A stretch of 64,000 bases of DNA from Aestuariibacter salexigens DSM 15300 (lineage in GTDB: Bacteria; Pseudomonadota; Gammaproteobacteria; Enterobacterales; Alteromonadaceae). The translations under genes were made by a program, and so were the position numbers. Below the pieces are notes generated by a model. That model did not search any database. It was not told the origin of the DNA and worked only from the letters and a program-made list of their open reading frames with translations. Positions 27,800-36,601 of this stretch are shown here, piece after piece (the stretch's first letter is position 1; each line of letters opens with the position of its first letter). The stretch is taken from the NCBI RefSeq assembly GCF_000429145.1, contig NZ_AUBH01000001.1, forward strand, positions 248,001 to 312,000, in the 5' to 3' direction.

Positions 27800-28822
27800 A
27801 TGACGTTTTCCAGTGATACTCTAACCTTCATCTTCACAGCATGTGCAAGTATTGGCATGCTGTGGTTGTTCCACACGGTCTTAATAAAATCGCAGCAAAA
27901 AGCAGGTAACGAAAAGCTATTTTATCGTCATCTAGCCATGCTGATCCTGACGCTTATTGCCGTCATTGCCAATGTTCTGGCGCTGCCTGTCGCCGACAGC
28001 ACGCGTAATCAGATCCTTGGACTACTGGGATTGATTATATCGGGTGTGATTGCCTTCTCATCCAGCACGATTTTTGCCAACCTGATGGCAGGCTTTATGC
28101 TGCGTGTGACGAGGCCCTTTGCAACGGGCGATTTTGTGCGCGTGGGTGATGTGTTTGGTCGCGTTGTCGAGCGTGGACTGCTGGATACCGAACTGCAGAC
28201 TGACAAACGAGAGTTGGTCGCACTGCCCAATACCTATCTGATAAGCAGGCCAGTCAGCGTGGTGAGAAGTTCAGGGGCGTTAGTGTCATGCGATGTCTCC
28301 ATCGGGTATGACGAGCACCATAGTCGAATTGAAAGCTTACTGCTGGAAGCTACAGAACAAGCTGGGTTGACTGACGGATTTGTACAGGTAATTGAGCTTG
28401 CAGATCATGTAGTGTGTTACAGAGTGAATGGTATCCTTAGTGAAGTGAAAAATCTGATCAGTGCGCGTTCTCAGCTGTTTCGATGTGTATTAGACAGACT
28501 GCATGAGAATGACGTTGAGATCATGTCGCCCCGATTCATGGGACAAAGACCAATTCCAGACGGTGTGCGAATGGTCCCTGCGGTATCTGCTGCCGCACAA
28601 ATCAAAGAAGAAAAACAGGCAGAAGAGGTGATTTTTGATAAAGCTGAATCTGCACAGCAAAAAGAACAATCATTGCAGCAACTGCAGAGTCAGCGTGAAA
28701 GTCTTCTCGAAAAAATAAAAAACGCAGATGCTGAGCAAAAAACAAGGTTAAAGCACAAACTGGAAACGCTTGAAGCGAAGATAGTTGAGATAAAAGCAGC
28801 GGGGAATGGAGAAAATCCCTGA
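27800..28822 (+). CDS. MscS-family mechanosensitive ion channel
   Basis: Small-conductance mechanosensitive channel-like inner-membrane protein of 340 aa. About three transmembrane helices lie between residues 7 and 105 (FIFTACASIGMLWLFHTVLI, LAMLILTLIAVIANVLAL, QILGLLGLIISGVIAFSSS), followed by the pore-lining TM3-like segment SSTIFANLMAGFMLRVTRPF and the beta domain GDFVRVGDVFGRVVERGLLDTELQT. The last ~80 residues are an added charged coiled coil (AEEVIFDKAESAQQKEQS...). ATG 27800 begins almost on the ihfA terminator, so the promoter is unclear and read-through may contribute. Confidence 0.86.
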   Translation: MTFSSDTLTFIFTACASIGMLWLFHTVLIKSQQKAGNEKLFYRHLAMLILTLIAVIANVLALPVADSTRNQILGLLGLIISGVIAFSSSTIFANLMAGFMLRVTRPFATGDFVRVGDVFGRVVERGLLDTELQTDKRELVALPNTYLISRPVSVVRSSGALVSCDVSIGYDEHHSRIESLLLEATEQAGLTDGFVQVIELADHVVCYRVNGILSEVKNLISARSQLFRCVLDRLHENDVEIMSPRFMGQRPIPDGVRMVPAVSAAAQIKEEKQAEEVIFDKAESAQQKEQSLQQLQSQRESLLEKIKNADAEQKTRLKHKLETLEAKIVEIKAAGNGENP

Positions 28823-28848
28823 AAACGCTGCGCGTTAATACACACGTC

Positions 28849-28869
28849 ATGCCGCATTTAGTGCGGCAT
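28849..28869. repeat. REP-like hairpin (ATGCCGCA/TGCGGCAT)
   Basis: Perfect 8-bp arms ATGCCGCA / TGCGGCAT with loop TTTAG, followed by CTGCTCTTTTT, so it may double as a terminator for mscS. Near-identical hairpins occur at 48941-48961, 49082-49102 and 50032-50052. Confidence 0.75.
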
Positions 28870-28899
28870 CTGCTCTTTTTAACCTTGTGCCTCAAAATA

Positions 28900-28982
28900 A
28901 CATCGGTTGCGCAAAAGCCTGACTGAAGCTCCACTGTCGCTCACTCCGCTCGCTCAGTTGTCTTTGCCGTCAGGTTTTGCAC
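28900..28982. repeat. Intergenic repeat family copy A (83 bp) with terminal inverted repeats
   Basis: Nearly identical to copy B at 48992-49074. The core 28911-28980 begins GCAAAAGCCTGAC and ends GTCAGGTTTTGC, which are inverted repeats apart from one bulged G. The right end touches the stop codon (28983-28985) of the retropepsin-like gene. No coding potential is apparent. Confidence 0.8.
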
Positions 28983-30095
28983 TTATAAATAAAGTAGCGC
29001 ATTACTCTGGTCGATTCGAAAATCAAATTCCTTCAGAAAGTTCATACCCAGTAATCCGTCGGCAACGCCAAGATCATCCAGTGGCAATATCATCACTGTT
29101 GTATTGTTTACCGAGTAGCGACCGATTGACAGCGTTGCCATGCGATACATGGGCGCGACAATCTGTCCTGCGGCCGTATTGATAGTAAATCGACCAATAA
29201 AGGTGCCTCTTTCACTACGCGGTAACGTTTCAAAATGCTGCTGCGTGATCGCGGAGGCTGACGCACCGGTGTCGATCAGCAATGTCACTCCTGAGCTGTT
29301 TAATTTCGCATTAACCAGAAACTGATCGCCGATGCGGGTCAGTGCAATGCCCTGTTTGCGGGGTTTGGGAGTAATTTCGGCAACCGGCCTACGATTGCTG
29401 ACAATTTGTTCTTCCGATTTGGGGATGAGCGCCTCGCGCAGGCGCTGTGCGTCGTGATCATTGGGCATGAGCGACGCCAGGGTATTTTCCATTAACGTAA
29501 ATTGACTTTGCTGACCATACGCTTGTGCCAGGGCAAGGATATAACGACGCTCTGTCGGGTCGAGTTGAACCAAAGGCTCTACAAACATGGCAAGTACATC
29601 CCAGGCTCTGGCATCAGAGAGTCTGGCAATGGCTTCGTCTGTCAATGTAATAATCCGCTGTCTTATCTGTGTATCCTGGGACTGACTTAATGGTAATGAC
29701 AACAGACTGTAATAATGCTCTATCGCTTCAGATAGAGGCTCCGTTGCTGCGATCAGCTCAGCTTCGATTAGCAGCGCATCGATGTCCTGCGGATGCTGCT
29801 GCAAATAGGCATGAATCGCGGTTTGCGCACTGCGATAATCCTGGTCCCGCTGCCAACGTTGCCAATGGGTATTTAGCTGAGCAATGCTGATATCGTTAAA
29901 GTTGGATGTTGCAGGTGCAGTCGCAGCGGGCTCTTGGGCATCTTCTTGACTTGCCACTGGCTGAGTGTTTTTGAGTGCAGGCGTGTTCTGTTTCGCCAAA
30001 ACATTTGTGGCATCACTATCTGATTGCCAAATTTTAGTCAGCAACAACACATTGAGTGTTAGTGACGCGCTCAAGAGCACCGCAAACCAGCGCAT
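28983..30095 (-). CDS. Membrane-anchored retropepsin-like aspartic protease with helical-repeat region
   Basis: A 370-aa protein. Residues about 2-22 are an N-terminal membrane anchor (WFAVLLSASLTLNVLLLTKI). Residues about 75-220 are helical and TPR-like (DIDALLIEAELIAATEPLSEAIEHYYSLL and following). Residues about 250-370 form a single-lobed aspartic protease of the retropepsin clan: TLLIDTGASASAITQQHFE holds the catalytic DTGAS and ADGLLGMNFLKEFDFRID the flap/closing strand. It must dimerise to be active. Probably periplasmic. Its ATG overlaps the thioesterase stop (TAATG). Substrate unknown. Confidence 0.82.
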   Translation of the reverse strand: MRWFAVLLSASLTLNVLLLTKIWQSDSDATNVLAKQNTPALKNTQPVASQEDAQEPAATAPATSNFNDISIAQLNTHWQRWQRDQDYRSAQTAIHAYLQQHPQDIDALLIEAELIAATEPLSEAIEHYYSLLSLPLSQSQDTQIRQRIITLTDEAIARLSDARAWDVLAMFVEPLVQLDPTERRYILALAQAYGQQSQFTLMENTLASLMPNDHDAQRLREALIPKSEEQIVSNRRPVAEITPKPRKQGIALTRIGDQFLVNAKLNSSGVTLLIDTGASASAITQQHFETLPRSERGTFIGRFTINTAAGQIVAPMYRMATLSIGRYSVNNTTVMILPLDDLGVADGLLGMNFLKEFDFRIDQSNALLYL

Positions 30096-30550
30096 TATGG
30101 CTCCTTGATGCAGGCGCTTCCATATACATCACAGAAACGCTCTGGCATGCGCTTTGGTCGCCCCGATGACAGTGCAATACAGACGAAGTCAGTGCGGGCT
30201 TTTAGCACCGTGGCGCCATCATGCTGACGGATAAACTGGAAACGACGAGAGAGCTTTAATCGACTGTCGCACTGCACAATCCAGGTTGCACAGAGTAATA
30301 CGTCGTCGAGCAGGGCTGCGGCAAGGTAGTCAATCTCGTGCCGGCTTATCGCCATTCCCCGATCCAGTGCACGATAATCATCAATTGTTAATCCTAATGC
30401 GTTGGAATGAGACCAGGCAAGCTTCTCCAACATGCTGACATAGGCAACGTTGTTGACGTGATTGTAGTGATCAATCTCCTGTTTAGCGATTCTCCACTCA
30501 ATGATATGAGGGTCAGGAAACTGCCAGTTTAATTGAAGATGTTCGTTCAA
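30095..30550 (-). CDS. Acyl-CoA thioesterase (hot-dog fold, FcbC/YbgC-like)
   Basis: A 151-aa hot-dog thioesterase. The signature EWRIAKQEIDHYNHVNNVAYVSMLEKLAWSHS has the Asp/His-His-Asn pattern of 4-hydroxybenzoyl-CoA-type thioesterases, followed by ISRHEIDYLAAALLDDVLLC and FVCIALSSGRPKRMPE. No signal peptide. The ATG overlaps the upstream stop by 4 nt and its stop overlaps the downstream protease start by one base, so three genes are translationally linked. The acyl substrate is not predictable. Confidence 0.83.
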   Translation of the reverse strand: MNEHLQLNWQFPDPHIIEWRIAKQEIDHYNHVNNVAYVSMLEKLAWSHSNALGLTIDDYRALDRGMAISRHEIDYLAAALLDDVLLCATWIVQCDSRLKLSRRFQFIRQHDGATVLKARTDFVCIALSSGRPKRMPERFCDVYGSACIKEP

Positions 30551-31242
30551 AGCTGCTCCGGAAGTGGGTTCGTGTCATCGTGGAGTAGGGCGTGCATGAT
30601 CGCGCGCTCTTTTTCTACGATGGGATCAATAAATTCGTGCACATCACCTAATTTTTTAAAGGCATGATAGCCAGCTTCCAAAAATTCATGCAAGGACAGC
30701 AGACCAGCAAGTTTGGCCGGTTTTCTTGCCAACTTGATGAGTGTAGAGATACCACGGAAACGCACCACGTCAGCAAGCTGGTCGCCAAGTAACTCTATGA
30801 CGTTTATCTGTACAACGCGGTCGTCTTCGCGTCCAACATTAACGTAAGCCGCGGCATAGGACTCCCGGTTGATGGTTTGCCCCTGTAATTGCTGCGCCAT
30901 GGCAAAGTCGAGCTCAAATGACAAACGATTAAGATTCAATGCCGCCTCAAGCGATAATATGGCCTTTTCGGGTAACACTTTGGCAAGCTTGGGTACAACT
31001 CGGGCGATGTCCTGATCTCGCTGGCTGAAGTCTTTTGGTCCATATAATTCATCGACGAAAAACTCCATTGCCGGGCGAAAGCGTGGGTCATTCCACATCC
31101 CCTGATGACTGGCAATGAGACGCTCACACTGCCAGTTTTGCACATCCTGAATGACGCTAAGTAAGCCGCCGCGCTCGGCAAGGTCACGCAGTACATTAAC
31201 CTGGTTAAGATGCTGAATAATGTGTTCAACCGGTTGTGCCAT
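30547..31242 (-). CDS. FFLEELY-motif family protein
   Basis: A 231-aa soluble helical protein. The segment MEFFVDELYGPKDFSQRDQDI near residue 60 matches the FFLEELY-type motif that names a conserved uncharacterised gammaproteobacterial family, and the preceding RLIASHQGMWNDPRFRPA is also typical. No membrane helix. It is the first gene of a three-gene minus-strand operon with the thioesterase and the anchored protease. The biochemical role is unknown. Confidence 0.72.
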   Translation of the reverse strand: MAQPVEHIIQHLNQVNVLRDLAERGGLLSVIQDVQNWQCERLIASHQGMWNDPRFRPAMEFFVDELYGPKDFSQRDQDIARVVPKLAKVLPEKAILSLEAALNLNRLSFELDFAMAQQLQGQTINRESYAAAYVNVGREDDRVVQINVIELLGDQLADVVRFRGISTLIKLARKPAKLAGLLSLHEFLEAGYHAFKKLGDVHEFIDPIVEKERAIMHALLHDDTNPLPEQL

Positions 31243-31409
31243 GAAGCAAAGGGCGTCCTGTTAATTTACTGATGTCTATAGCTTGTCTCAATCAAACTCG
31301 CTTTACAATAGAATGGCTACGCATGTTTCACATGACTTGAGGGTGGCTGAGGAGCTGGGTAAAATGCGCAGCCTCACAAATCAGCCTAAGCCTCTAGCGG
31401 AGAAGCAGC

Positions 31410-31970
31410 GTGGTCTCAGCACAGCAGTCAGACGTGCATTGTATTGATGAACTTATAGCGTTATTCGAGCAAGCGTTCTTTGCGGATCACAACACGCGTC
31501 TGGTTAAAGGTGATGATGAGCCTTTATACTTGCCCGCTACCAAGCCCTGTGAGCCTCATCAAATCATTTTTGCACATGGCTTTTTTTCCAGCGCGCTACA
31601 TGAAATTGCCCATTGGTGTCTGGCTGGCGAACAGCGTCGCCAGCAAGTGGACTATGGATATTGGTATTGCCCTGATGGCAGAAACGAACAGCAACAGCAG
31701 GCGTTTGAACAGGTTGAGGTCAAGCCACAAGCCATTGAGTGGGCATTCAGTGTAGCCTCGGCACATCCGTTTCGGGTCAGTACCGATAATCTTGACGGTG
31801 TGACGCCCGACAGAAAAGCGTTTGCAATGCGAGTATTCGAGCAGGTCACAAGCTATTTGCAAGAAGGCTTTCCACCGCGTGCTCAGCAGTTCATTAACTG
31901 TCTGTCGAGACGATTTCATACAGCGCCATTGACGCTAAAACAGTTCGATCCGGAGGTCGCGGGTGCCTGA
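31410..31970 (+). CDS. epmC: Elongation factor P hydroxylase
   Basis: Hydroxylates the beta-lysyl-lysine of EF-P, the third step of its modification. 186 aa. Marks are the metal-binding IFAHGFFSSALHEIAHWCLAG (H..HE..H pattern near residue 55) and VDYGYWYCPDGRNEQQQ, both diagnostic of YfcM/EpmC. GTG 31410 follows GCGGAGAAG. epmA and epmB are not in the window. It is followed by an ATP-NAD kinase-like gene (8-nt overlap) and yfcL, which also neighbours yfcM in E. coli. Confidence 0.93.
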   Translation: MVSAQQSDVHCIDELIALFEQAFFADHNTRLVKGDDEPLYLPATKPCEPHQIIFAHGFFSSALHEIAHWCLAGEQRRQQVDYGYWYCPDGRNEQQQQAFEQVEVKPQAIEWAFSVASAHPFRVSTDNLDGVTPDRKAFAMRVFEQVTSYLQEGFPPRAQQFINCLSRRFHTAPLTLKQFDPEVAGA

Positions 31971-33105
31971 ACGATTATCGAGCAATGTCTTTAAATTAGG
32001 GCTAGTGGTCAATCCTTTTGCTGGCATTGGCGGTGCATTGGCACTTAAGGGCAGCGATGGAGCAGAAATTCGCGAGCGAGCGCTGGCCATGGGGGCCGTT
32101 CAGCAGGCAATGGCAAAAACTAAACGGGCGTTACAGTCATTGGTCGAACTCAAATCGAACGTTATGGTGTATACCGCGGCTGGCGATATGGGACAGTCGG
32201 TGTGTATGGAGTTGGATTTGCCACATCAGGTGGTATACGAACCGCAGAGCAATCAGACTGAGCCTGAAGATACCCTCGCAACCTGTCGAATATTGGTAGA
32301 GCAGGGGATTGATCTACTGGTTTTCGCCGGCGGAGACGGCACCGCAAGAAATGTCAGTGAAATTGTGAACATGGCGTGTCCTGTGGTGGGTATCCCTGCT
32401 GGATGCAAAATACATTCTGGTGTGTTTGCGATTACGCCTAGCGCTGCCGGGGCTGTTGTGGCGAGTGTGGTGCGTGGCGAGCTGGTATCCATATTCGAGG
32501 GAGAAGTCAGGGATATTGACGAGAATGCGTTTCGCAGCGGGAACGTTATCGCCCGTCATTTTGGTGAACTTCAGGTGCCTAAACAGCTTGAGTACATCCA
32601 ATCTGTAAAAATGGGTGGTAGAGAGTCCGATGAGCTGGTGCTGGCGGATATTGCGGCACACGTCATTGAACTGATGGATGAAAGTCCTGACGCGTATTTT
32701 GTCATGGGATCGGGTTCAACCGTGGATTTTATTATGGAGGAGCTAGGTCTGGAGAATACCTTACTGGGTGTTGACGTGGTGCAAAATGGTCATCTGGTGG
32801 CCTCAGATGTCACCGCTACAGAACTGTTAAGCCTTGTTCAGCATCAACCGTGCAAACTGGTATTAACACTGATTGGTGGGCAGGGACACGTGTTGGGCAG
32901 AGGCAATCAACAATTGAGTGCTGATGTGGTTCGCAGTGTAGGGCGGGAAAATATGCTTATCGTAGCGACCAAGAATAAGATCAATGCGCTTGAGGGACGT
33001 CCACTTATCGCCGACAGCGGAGACGAAACGCTGGATGCTGAACTGTCTGGACTTATCCCCATCATCACTGGATACCACGATCAGGTGCTCTATCAACTTC
33101 GCTAG
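31963..33105 (+). CDS. ATP-NAD kinase-like family protein (COG3199 type)
   Basis: A 380-aa protein of the NAD kinase/diacylglycerol kinase superfamily. The N-terminus LGLVVNPFAGIGGALALKGSDG and the nucleotide-binding motif LLVFAGGDGTARNV (GGDGT near residue 125) are clear, followed by VVGIPAGCKIHSGVFA. The C-terminal half (LVLTLIGGQGHVLGRGNQQLS) is typical of this COG3199 branch rather than of NadK. The exact substrate is not established. GTG start overlaps epmC by 8 nt. Confidence 0.85.
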   Translation: MPERLSSNVFKLGLVVNPFAGIGGALALKGSDGAEIRERALAMGAVQQAMAKTKRALQSLVELKSNVMVYTAAGDMGQSVCMELDLPHQVVYEPQSNQTEPEDTLATCRILVEQGIDLLVFAGGDGTARNVSEIVNMACPVVGIPAGCKIHSGVFAITPSAAGAVVASVVRGELVSIFEGEVRDIDENAFRSGNVIARHFGELQVPKQLEYIQSVKMGGRESDELVLADIAAHVIELMDESPDAYFVMGSGSTVDFIMEELGLENTLLGVDVVQNGHLVASDVTATELLSLVQHQPCKLVLTLIGGQGHVLGRGNQQLSADVVRSVGRENMLIVATKNKINALEGRPLIADSGDETLDAELSGLIPIITGYHDQVLYQLR

Positions 33106-33123
33106 CAAATACGAGGAACATTC

Positions 33124-33417
33124 TTGAACCATCCTACTGAAACACTGGCGCAGTGCGTCGAACGTATTGAACAACAACTTTTCGATATGGTAGATACCGC
33201 GAGCGAGCACGACTTATTTATCTCTGGCTATCTGCATGGTCATTTTTCCCTGATCGTCAGTCAGGCGGAGCGACAAAACGAAACCACGTTGTCAGCGCTT
33301 AACAGCCGCATGCAGCAAAGCCTGGATGACGCGTTCAGTAATAACGAACTGAATGAATCGGACCAGGAGGATGTTCGGAATCTGTGGCGCAAGCTTTTTG
33401 AAAACAAGTCAGTGTAG
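33124..33417 (+). CDS. yfcL: YfcL family protein
   Basis: A 97-aa soluble acidic helical protein. CVERIEQQLFDMVDTASEHDLFISGYLHGHFSLIVSQAE is the conserved core of the YfcL family. The TTG start at 33124 is preceded by GAGGAA. It follows the NAD kinase-like gene by 18 bp. In E. coli yfcL is next to yfcM (epmC), so the neighbourhood is conserved. Function unknown. Confidence 0.85.
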   Translation: MNHPTETLAQCVERIEQQLFDMVDTASEHDLFISGYLHGHFSLIVSQAERQNETTLSALNSRMQQSLDDAFSNNELNESDQEDVRNLWRKLFENKSV

Positions 33418-33720
33418 GTAAACTGAATTAGGTATTTCATTTTTTGTGTAAAAAGGGCTAAGTATCTGCATTACCCCGTCAGTCAAAACGACAACGTTAT
33501 CATAACTATCTGAATACACTATAAAATAACCTGTTTGCATAAATAAAAAATGCGTATTTAGGTTATCCATCTTTATACTTTCCTTTTCCTATCCCATTTG
33601 TAGCATTTTGTACGCTGGACATCAGACCAGTGCTGGATAAAATGCGCGCACTTTTTCGACAGACGAAATATGCGTCTGTTTTCCGGTTTTTTGTCATCCA
33701 AGTTGGAGGAATGTACTACT
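33418..33720 (+). promoter_or_regulatory. A+T-rich intergenic leader of the PAS gene, with hairpin at 33660-33682
   Basis: No gene is seen in this 303-bp stretch. Near its end, CAGACG-AAATATG-CGTCTG followed by TTTT (33660-33682) is a terminator-like hairpin. It lies 22 bp before the PAS-gene ribosome site GGAGGA (33705-33710). The hairpin could attenuate that gene, and it argues against the longer frame starting at 33670, which lies inside it. Confidence 0.45.
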
Positions 33721-34773
33721 ATGCTGTGTCCTGACGTTGAAACACTGTGTGAGACACTCAACTCATCAAATATGTTGGGGCTGCTGAACGCGGCACACAT
33801 GTTATTTCAGGACAGTTTTGACGGCGTACTTATTACAACGCCGGATATCGACAACCCCTCCATCCTGTTTGTTAATGCCAAAATGTGTGAGATGTCCGGT
33901 TATAGACAGGATGAGCTACTAGGCAAATCTCCGGCCTTGCTACAAGGTGAGAAAACGAAACAATCTACCGTAGAAAGACTGCGCAGTAGTTTATCAAAAG
34001 GCACTCCGTTTCATGGGACCGCAGTAAATTATCGAAAGGATGGAGAAGAGTATCATGTTGAATGGAAGGTGAATCCAATAAAGGACACGTCAGGCAATGT
34101 GCTGTTCTTCCTTTCAGTGCACCGTGATGTAGGATTTATCAAAACCTTCATTGCTAATGTCATCGGTACATCACCAAGTTTAAAGCAAGCGTTTAAAGGC
34201 ATACTGGCACAAAATAGTGTACGAAAAACCGTTGGTGAAGCAGAAAAACATGATGTCGAGTTTAACGACCACGATGAAATTGAATTATTTGATGACTTCA
34301 ATTTTGATGCCAATACGTCATCTGCCAGTGACGTAAGAGAAACAGAAAATACCAATGACGCAACCACAGCCGCGGATTATCTGAAAAAAACCGACCTCGA
34401 CTATAATGACATTTTGGCATTGAGCTGCATTATCGAAGAATGTGTTGCGAACATTGAACTGGCGAAGCTGAATATTAAACGACGGGCCTGCCTGCAAGAC
34501 TGCCTCAGCCAGCTGCACGAATTTGCCAATATTGTGTTTATGATGGACGAGTTTTCATCCATTTCTACAGCGCTTTACAAACTGGTCGATACTCTTCTCA
34601 GGCATCAGCATTTTTTGGAAAAAGCAATAACACTGGAAATCATGAGTTCACTAATCTATGACCTGAATACCTGGATCAGTGACGTGTTCGTGAATCAAAC
34701 GGCTGAAGACATTCATCAGTTTGATGCCAGCATTATTGGCTCGGTCGAACAGATGAGCGTAATAATGAACTAA
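33721..34773 (+). CDS. PAS-domain signalling protein with C-terminal helical region
   Basis: About 350 aa. Residues about 20-145 form a PAS domain of the LOV-like subgroup: FDGVLITTPDIDNPSILFVNAKMCEMSGYRQDELLGKSPALLQG. The photoactive Cys of true LOV domains (NCRFLQ) is absent (SPALLQ), so flavin photochemistry is not expected. The PAS ends in FLSVHRDVGFIK. The rest has no GGDEF, EAL, kinase or HTH; it is an acidic linker followed by helices (LALSCIIEECVANIELAKLNI). ATG 33721 is chosen because GGAGGA lies 10 nt upstream. Output unknown, perhaps protein-protein contacts. Confidence 0.8.
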   Translation: MLCPDVETLCETLNSSNMLGLLNAAHMLFQDSFDGVLITTPDIDNPSILFVNAKMCEMSGYRQDELLGKSPALLQGEKTKQSTVERLRSSLSKGTPFHGTAVNYRKDGEEYHVEWKVNPIKDTSGNVLFFLSVHRDVGFIKTFIANVIGTSPSLKQAFKGILAQNSVRKTVGEAEKHDVEFNDHDEIELFDDFNFDANTSSASDVRETENTNDATTAADYLKKTDLDYNDILALSCIIEECVANIELAKLNIKRRACLQDCLSQLHEFANIVFMMDEFSSISTALYKLVDTLLRHQHFLEKAITLEIMSSLIYDLNTWISDVFVNQTAEDIHQFDASIIGSVEQMSVIMN

Positions 34774-34851
34774 GTGGTTATTTTGTGATCTGAACATGCA
34801 AGGATGTTGTATCACGTTATATACCCATTTTATTAATCAAAAGGTATCTAT

Positions 34852-35061
34852 ATGTCAGCGAGGTCTTTTGTTGTTAGCGCAGCAATTATTGTGCTGTCGG
34901 TATACGTCATATTCAGTTTGGGTATGCAAAACTGGGTGTACTTTCTGATCCTTCCCAGTTTGTTTTGTGCGCTCCTTTTTGCTCGGGTCGCGCGTTTTCC
35001 CCGCTCCGAGTCATTGCGTGGATACGCTGAGCCGGAAAAAGCAAAAACGTACGATATTTAG
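34852..35061 (+). CDS. Small membrane protein, two helices (69 aa)
   Basis: A 69-residue protein with two hydrophobic helices, about 5-25 (FVVSAAIIVLSVYVIFSLGM) and 28-46 (VYFLILPSLFCALLFARV), and a charged tail ending YAEPEKAKTYDI. An AAAAGGTA site precedes the ATG. No recognised family. The gene lies between the PAS protein and the FlgO-like lipoprotein cluster on the same strand. Confidence 0.55.
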   Translation: MSARSFVVSAAIIVLSVYVIFSLGMQNWVYFLILPSLFCALLFARVARFPRSESLRGYAEPEKAKTYDI

Positions 35062-35246
35062 CAAGCGTAAGGTTGCTACCAAAGCGGCGAAAACATTGCC
35101 GCCCATCGGCAATTTGTTGCCATCATCAACCTCGGTTTCTCTTACATCGCTAGTATTGGCTGAGCAATAGCCTTTGGCGCGATTTTTGCGTAATCATTCC
35201 CACGTGTTTTTCTGGGGCAATGCCCAATTAATGTGAGGAATGTGCT

Positions 35247-35852
35247 GTGAAGTCTTTCAAAAGCACCTGTTGCGTGGTTTCTCTGTTGCTTCTTGCAGGC
35301 TGCAGTAGTGTCTACAACACCGATACACAACAGCAATTCAACGAGTCGCAGCTTAACCCGCTGGGCAATGTCGAATATTACACTCATCAGCTTGCGAATG
35401 AACTGTTCATGGGGATGCATCCCGCCGCACAGGCTCGATACGCTGTGGTAGATTTCGTGCCTGTCGATGCGCTTGAACATAATCTAGATGAGCAACACCC
35501 ATTGATGCTACTTGGGCATCAACTCGAACAGGGACTGATTACTGAAGCGACACGGCGGGGTTTTACTGCTCAAGACTTCAATGTTTCGCGCGATATAATT
35601 ATTGGCAGTGAAGGAAATCGTGTGTATTCACGGAACATTGAACACCTGAGCGATCAGCAGGGGGCCGATTTTTATATCAGCGGCACGATTACACCTCAGT
35701 ATCGCGGGGCTATCGTCAATGCGCGCATTATCAATGCACGCAGTCGTGACGTAGTCGCAGCGGCAACACGCTTTTTTCCGGATGAGCTATTTTGGCAACG
35801 TGAGAAAGTAGGCCATCGCAATGGCAAACTTTATCGCTCGGACACAGAATAA
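35247..35852 (+). CDS. FlgO-like lipoprotein 1
   Basis: A 201-aa lipoprotein. Signal with lipobox LLLAGCSS (Cys at about residue 19). The body shows the FlgO pattern: a helix with THQLANELFMGM, the strand YAVVDFVPVDAL, LGHQLEQGLITEATRRGF, DIIIGSEGNRVYSRNIEHLSDQQGADFYISGTITPQYRGAIVNARIINARSRDVVAAA. FlgO in Vibrio is an outer-membrane lipoprotein needed for the sheathed polar flagellum. It is the first of three tandem paralogues, and no other flagellar gene is nearby. Confidence 0.82.
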   Translation: MKSFKSTCCVVSLLLLAGCSSVYNTDTQQQFNESQLNPLGNVEYYTHQLANELFMGMHPAAQARYAVVDFVPVDALEHNLDEQHPLMLLGHQLEQGLITEATRRGFTAQDFNVSRDIIIGSEGNRVYSRNIEHLSDQQGADFYISGTITPQYRGAIVNARIINARSRDVVAAATRFFPDELFWQREKVGHRNGKLYRSDTE

Positions 35853-35862
35853 GGTGACACAA

Positions 35863-36600
35863 ATGAAACAAATGAGCGTTTTTATGCTGGTAGTATGTGG
35901 TCTCGCTGGATGTTCCAGTGTTGATGACAGTGCACTAAACCACACGCCCGACGTGATGCCTATGAATGTGATCGACATTGCACAGGCACCTGAGCGTGAA
36001 GACTACGATCAGCAAACCGAACGTTATGGGATAGACAAGTTTGGCGCACTGGGCTCGACACCGACCTATTCAAATGCGTACGGCGCCTACAAAGGCCAAA
36101 TGCTCACCAAGCATATTGGTGATTATGTGCAGAACATGACCCAGGACCTGATTGCGAATATGGAGTATGTGACAGATGACACACCGATAGGTGTGACACA
36201 TTTCGCACTGCTCGATGGTGATTTAAACAGCACCAATCTGCTTGGTCATCAGATGGCAGAATCATTCATTCATGAACTACACAAATTTCGAATTCCTGTT
36301 ATTGATTATAAGACGACCGACTACATCAGGGTGACAGGGCACGGTGACTTTGTGCTATCTCGGGACTTTCTGGAACTGAAGCAGCGTTATCCCATTGAAT
36401 ATGTGCTGACCGGCACACTGGCCCGCCATCAGGGCGGTTATCTGGTTAATGCACGGGTATTGGGATTAGAGTCCAAAGCCGTGGTGGCCACCGCACAATC
36501 TTTGATCCCATTTTATGTCGCTGACGCACTGCTACCCAGTGAGCAACAGCACAGTGACGACAGTATGCGTGACGGTGTCAGACTGATTGAAGGAGATTGA
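35863..36600 (+). CDS. FlgO-like lipoprotein 2
   Basis: About 245 aa. Start ATG 35863 gives the lipoprotein signal MKQMSVFMLVVCGLAGCSS; the frame open from 35821 would bury it. After an acidic linker rich in Tyr/Gly (about 50-85), the FlgO domain follows: YVQNMTQDLIANMEY, GVTHFALLDGDLNSTNLLGHQMAESFIHELHKFRIPVIDYK, DFVLSRDFLELKQRYPIEYVLTGTLARHQGGYLVNARVLGLESKAVVATA. It begins 10 bp after paralogue 1. Same predicted outer-membrane location. Confidence 0.8.
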   Translation: MKQMSVFMLVVCGLAGCSSVDDSALNHTPDVMPMNVIDIAQAPEREDYDQQTERYGIDKFGALGSTPTYSNAYGAYKGQMLTKHIGDYVQNMTQDLIANMEYVTDDTPIGVTHFALLDGDLNSTNLLGHQMAESFIHELHKFRIPVIDYKTTDYIRVTGHGDFVLSRDFLELKQRYPIEYVLTGTLARHQGGYLVNARVLGLESKAVVATAQSLIPFYVADALLPSEQQHSDDSMRDGVRLIEGD

Positions 36601-36601
36601 T

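Noticed and set aside
33721-34140. LOV photoreceptor
   Set aside because: The PAS domain resembles LOV, but the flavin-binding Cys motif NCRFLQ is SPALLQ here, so the photocycle residue is missing.
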